In this document: piece after piece, positions 27,761-28,977 of the stretch
How the letters are laid out: each line of letters opens with the position of its first letter
How positions within the stretch are numbered: position 1 is the first letter of the stretch
Assembly (NCBI GenBank): GCA_964416925.1
Contig: CAYQFQ010000008.1
Coordinates: 1 to 28,977 of the forward strand
Length of the DNA stretch: 28,977 nt
Source: CAYQFQ01 sp964416925
Lineage (GTDB): Bacteria > Patescibacteriota > Minisyncoccia > Phycocordibacterales > GWA1-40-21
Direction: 5' to 3'
Notes under the pieces: model-generated
Told to the model about the DNA's origin: nothing
Seen by the model: the letters and a program-made list of their open reading frames with translations, nothing else
Databases searched by the model: none
Program-made: the position numbers and the translations under genes

Positions 27761-27766
27761 ATAGTA
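27761..27766 (-). promoter_or_regulatory. Extended -10 box of folD
   Basis: TGATACTAT on the minus strand, hexamer ending 8 nt before the ATG. Confidence 0.5.
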
Positions 27767-27831
27767 TCAGAAAATGACAATATTACCAATATGGAATATC
27801 GAACATGGAACTCAGAATATAGAAAAGATAA

Positions 27832-27869
27832 TGCAATTATAAGGTTACGGTCGTGACCTTATAATTGCA
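27832..27869. repeat. Long perfect hairpin downstream of the folD start (intergenic)
   Basis: TGCAATTATAAGGTTAC (27832-27848) / GTGACCTTATAATTGCA (27853-27869), 17 bp with one T-G pair, GGTC loop. Confidence 0.8.
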
Positions 27870-27922
27870 CTTTGGTGGTTAAACCAACAAGTAACTTCCA
27901 GTGGAGAAATGGAGAGGACTTG

Positions 27923-27956
27923 CCCCTCACCAATTTTTGTAAAAATTGGTGAGGGG
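27923..27956. repeat. 16-bp perfect inverted repeat
   Basis: CCCCTCACCAATTTTT (27923-27938), GT, AAAAATTGGTGAGGGG (27941-27956). No T-run follows, so termination is unlikely. Confidence 0.85.
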
Positions 27957-28027
27957 TTGCTTGCGGAAGAGAGAGAGTATTATAAGAGGAGTTAGAAATA
28001 ACTGATTATTAGATTAAGAATATAAAT

Positions 28028-28594
28028 ATGGGAGAAAAAATTGGACAAAATGAATCTGTAGATAGGGCCGCTCAAATAAAAGACACTCTTTCTATGAATC
28101 AATTAATACATTTGGGAAAGGGGTATGAAGATATAAAAAAATATTGTGACGAACAGATCAGAGAACTAGAAGATTTAAAAAATAAGGTTGAAGGTATTAA
28201 GTTTGCATTTAGAATTGAGAAAGTATCCTCCGGTGACAACAGTAGGATGATTACGTCTTTCAAAATTTATTCTGCGGATGGAAAACTTGTCGGTAAAATC
28301 GTTGAAACGTATAGTAGTGGTTCTGAAAACGACACAGGACTTGCTGGTGGTTCGTATACTGAGTACAGACTATTAGATGCAGAAGGAAATAGTGTGACGA
28401 TGGAACGTGATACCGATAAAGATTCATTAGGATTTCAAAAAAGAGACGGAGAAAAGAAAGAAGAGTTTTGTGAGATGATGCTTAAAGAGTGGAGGAAAGA
28501 TTTTGGGTTTAATCGTGACGCTTCAGTCATGTTGGTTCCTGAAGCCAGCGAAGAATTAATAAAAGTGATTAAAGATGTGTTTGGTCAAAACTAA
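28028..28594 (+). CDS. Protein of unknown function
   Basis: 188 residues, soluble and charged. A helical N-terminal half contains QIKDTLSMNQLIHLGKGYED and a coiled-coil-like EQIRELEDLKNKVEGI (about 49-66). It is followed by a strand-rich part (FRIEKVSSGDN, TSFKIYSADGKLVGKIVETY, SYTEYRLLDAEGNSVTMER) and a helical C-terminus (CEMMLKEWRKDFGF, EASEELIKVIKDVFG). No family recognised; no signal peptide. Codon use is AT-rich like the core genes. TATTATAAG (27978-27986) may be its -10, with a leader of about 40 nt and no Shine-Dalgarno close to the ATG. Monocistronic, with a terminator at 28621-28654. Confidence 0.75.
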   Translation: MGEKIGQNESVDRAAQIKDTLSMNQLIHLGKGYEDIKKYCDEQIRELEDLKNKVEGIKFAFRIEKVSSGDNSRMITSFKIYSADGKLVGKIVETYSSGSENDTGLAGGSYTEYRLLDAEGNSVTMERDTDKDSLGFQKRDGEKKEEFCEMMLKEWRKDFGFNRDASVMLVPEASEELIKVIKDVFGQN

Positions 28595-28620
28595 ACAAAC
28601 TCCATAAATTATGCTATCCT

Positions 28621-28654
28621 AAAACCGTCCGAGGGTAATCCCGAGGACGGTTTT
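28621..28654 (+). terminator. Terminator of the 28028 gene
   Basis: AAAACCGTCC (28621-28630) / GGACGGTTTT (28645-28654) enclosing GGG-TAAT-CCC. Confidence 0.85.
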
Positions 28655-28712
28655 ATTAGTGTGGTTTGTCGAAAGATATGCAGTTTGTCCACCCTAGGTG
28701 GATGATCTGAAA

Positions 28713-28816
28713 CCCCAGTAGTAGAATTTCAATTTTTGATTATGTGCTTATTGCGAGCTTATAATCAAGGATTGAATCTATTTTACGGGTTCCCTCATGT
28801 GAAATTCACTACGGGG
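28713..28816. repeat. CCCCAGTAGT / ACTACGGGG element, long form
   Basis: Terminal inverted repeats CCCCAGTAGTAGAATTTC and GAAATTCACTACGGGG enclose an inner hairpin TTGATTAT / ATAATCAA (28736-28768). Confidence 0.75.
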
Positions 28817-28868
28817 TAAATCTTGCGACAAATCTAAATATATTTTGTTTCGTTGTTTCCGCTTTTTC

Positions 28869-28968
28869 TGTCATTCCGTTGAAGAACGGAATCCATCCCG
28901 GATTTTCTGGATCCCCGCAGTGCGAGGATGACATCCGGAGATGGATCCCGGCCTACGCCGGGATGACA
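28869..28968. repeat. REP-like repeat, one and a half units
   Basis: TGTCAT...ATGACA unit (28869-28933) followed by a half unit with GATCCCGGCCTACGCCGGGA ending ATGACA at 28968. Confidence 0.9.
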
Positions 28969-28977
28969 GATGGGGAC

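Larger units (their letters stand above)
28595..28977. other. Repeat-filled, gene-free end of the window
   Basis: Contains the 28028-gene terminator, a CCACC/GGTGG hairpin (28690-28702), the long CCCCAGTAGT element and a REP-like cluster. No protein gene seen. Confidence 0.7.

Noticed and set aside
1..28977. CRISPR array
   Set aside because: No series of equal direct repeats with unique spacers; the repeats seen are palindromic REP-like or coding repeats.

Overview
The window looks like a compact, AT-rich bacterial chromosome segment of the Candidate Phyla Radiation / Patescibacteria type, probably Parcubacteria-like. This assignment is an inference from gene content and protein style. It has short core genes in small transcription units, many small membrane and orphan proteins, and stand-alone cell-envelope hydrolases. 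TGA, TAA and TAG all serve as stops, so the genetic code is standard. Neither tRNA encodes its CCA end, and a CCA-adding enzyme gene sits directly beside one of them. No mobile element is complete, but the window opens with the truncated 5' end of a REP-associated (Y1/RAYT) transposase and carries several REP-like palindromes.

Layout: RAYT fragment (1-80); UvrD/PcrA helicase (135-2081, minus); LysM-M23 peptidase (2446-3423, plus); an envelope block of two paralogous alpha/beta-hydrolase-like proteins (3474-5213 and 5820-7166, minus) around a C39-like cysteine peptidase (5344-5781, plus); ComM/YifB ATPase (7238-8815); an unknown protein (8856-9551); a TraB/ChaN-like membrane protein (9610-10998); a DksA/TraR-like protein (11094-11453); CCA tRNA nucleotidyltransferase (11498-13006); tRNA-Gly(GCC) and tRNA-Arg(TCG); a hairpin-rich gene-poor region around yraN (13326-15336); a TrmB-type regulator (15337-16119); a two-gene membrane operon (16296-17570); pyrG (17759-19414); a small membrane protein (19521-20000); a GC-rich secreted orphan (20211-20837); another orphan (20996-21283); exonuclease III (21470-22234); a pair of small membrane paralogues (22344-23068); a pair of soluble paralogues (23168-23998); a Xer-type recombinase (24144-25064); an orphan (25264-25587); rpsO (25727-25990); a NYN-domain protein (26225-26749); folD (26895-27752); and an unknown protein (28028-28594).

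Two gene-expression grammars are interleaved. Core genes mostly have a -10 box whose last base lies exactly 6 nt (sometimes 7-10) before the ATG and no Shine-Dalgarno sequence, which predicts leaderless mRNAs. A second set of orphan genes (16296-17570, 20211, 20996, 23168, 23681, 25264) has -35 boxes, usually 17 nt from the -10, leaders that are mostly long, clear Shine-Dalgarno sequences, own terminators and, in several cases, visibly higher GC. This second set looks like imported or specially regulated single-gene cassettes.

The other main points of interest are the duplicated hydrolase-like domain with an AHSIA nucleophile-elbow-like motif, a partial inverted copy of the tRNA-Arg 3' end split by a palindrome, an apparent small transcription unit at 15064-15293, and a palindromic repeat family with CCCCAGTAGT / ACTACGGGG ends.
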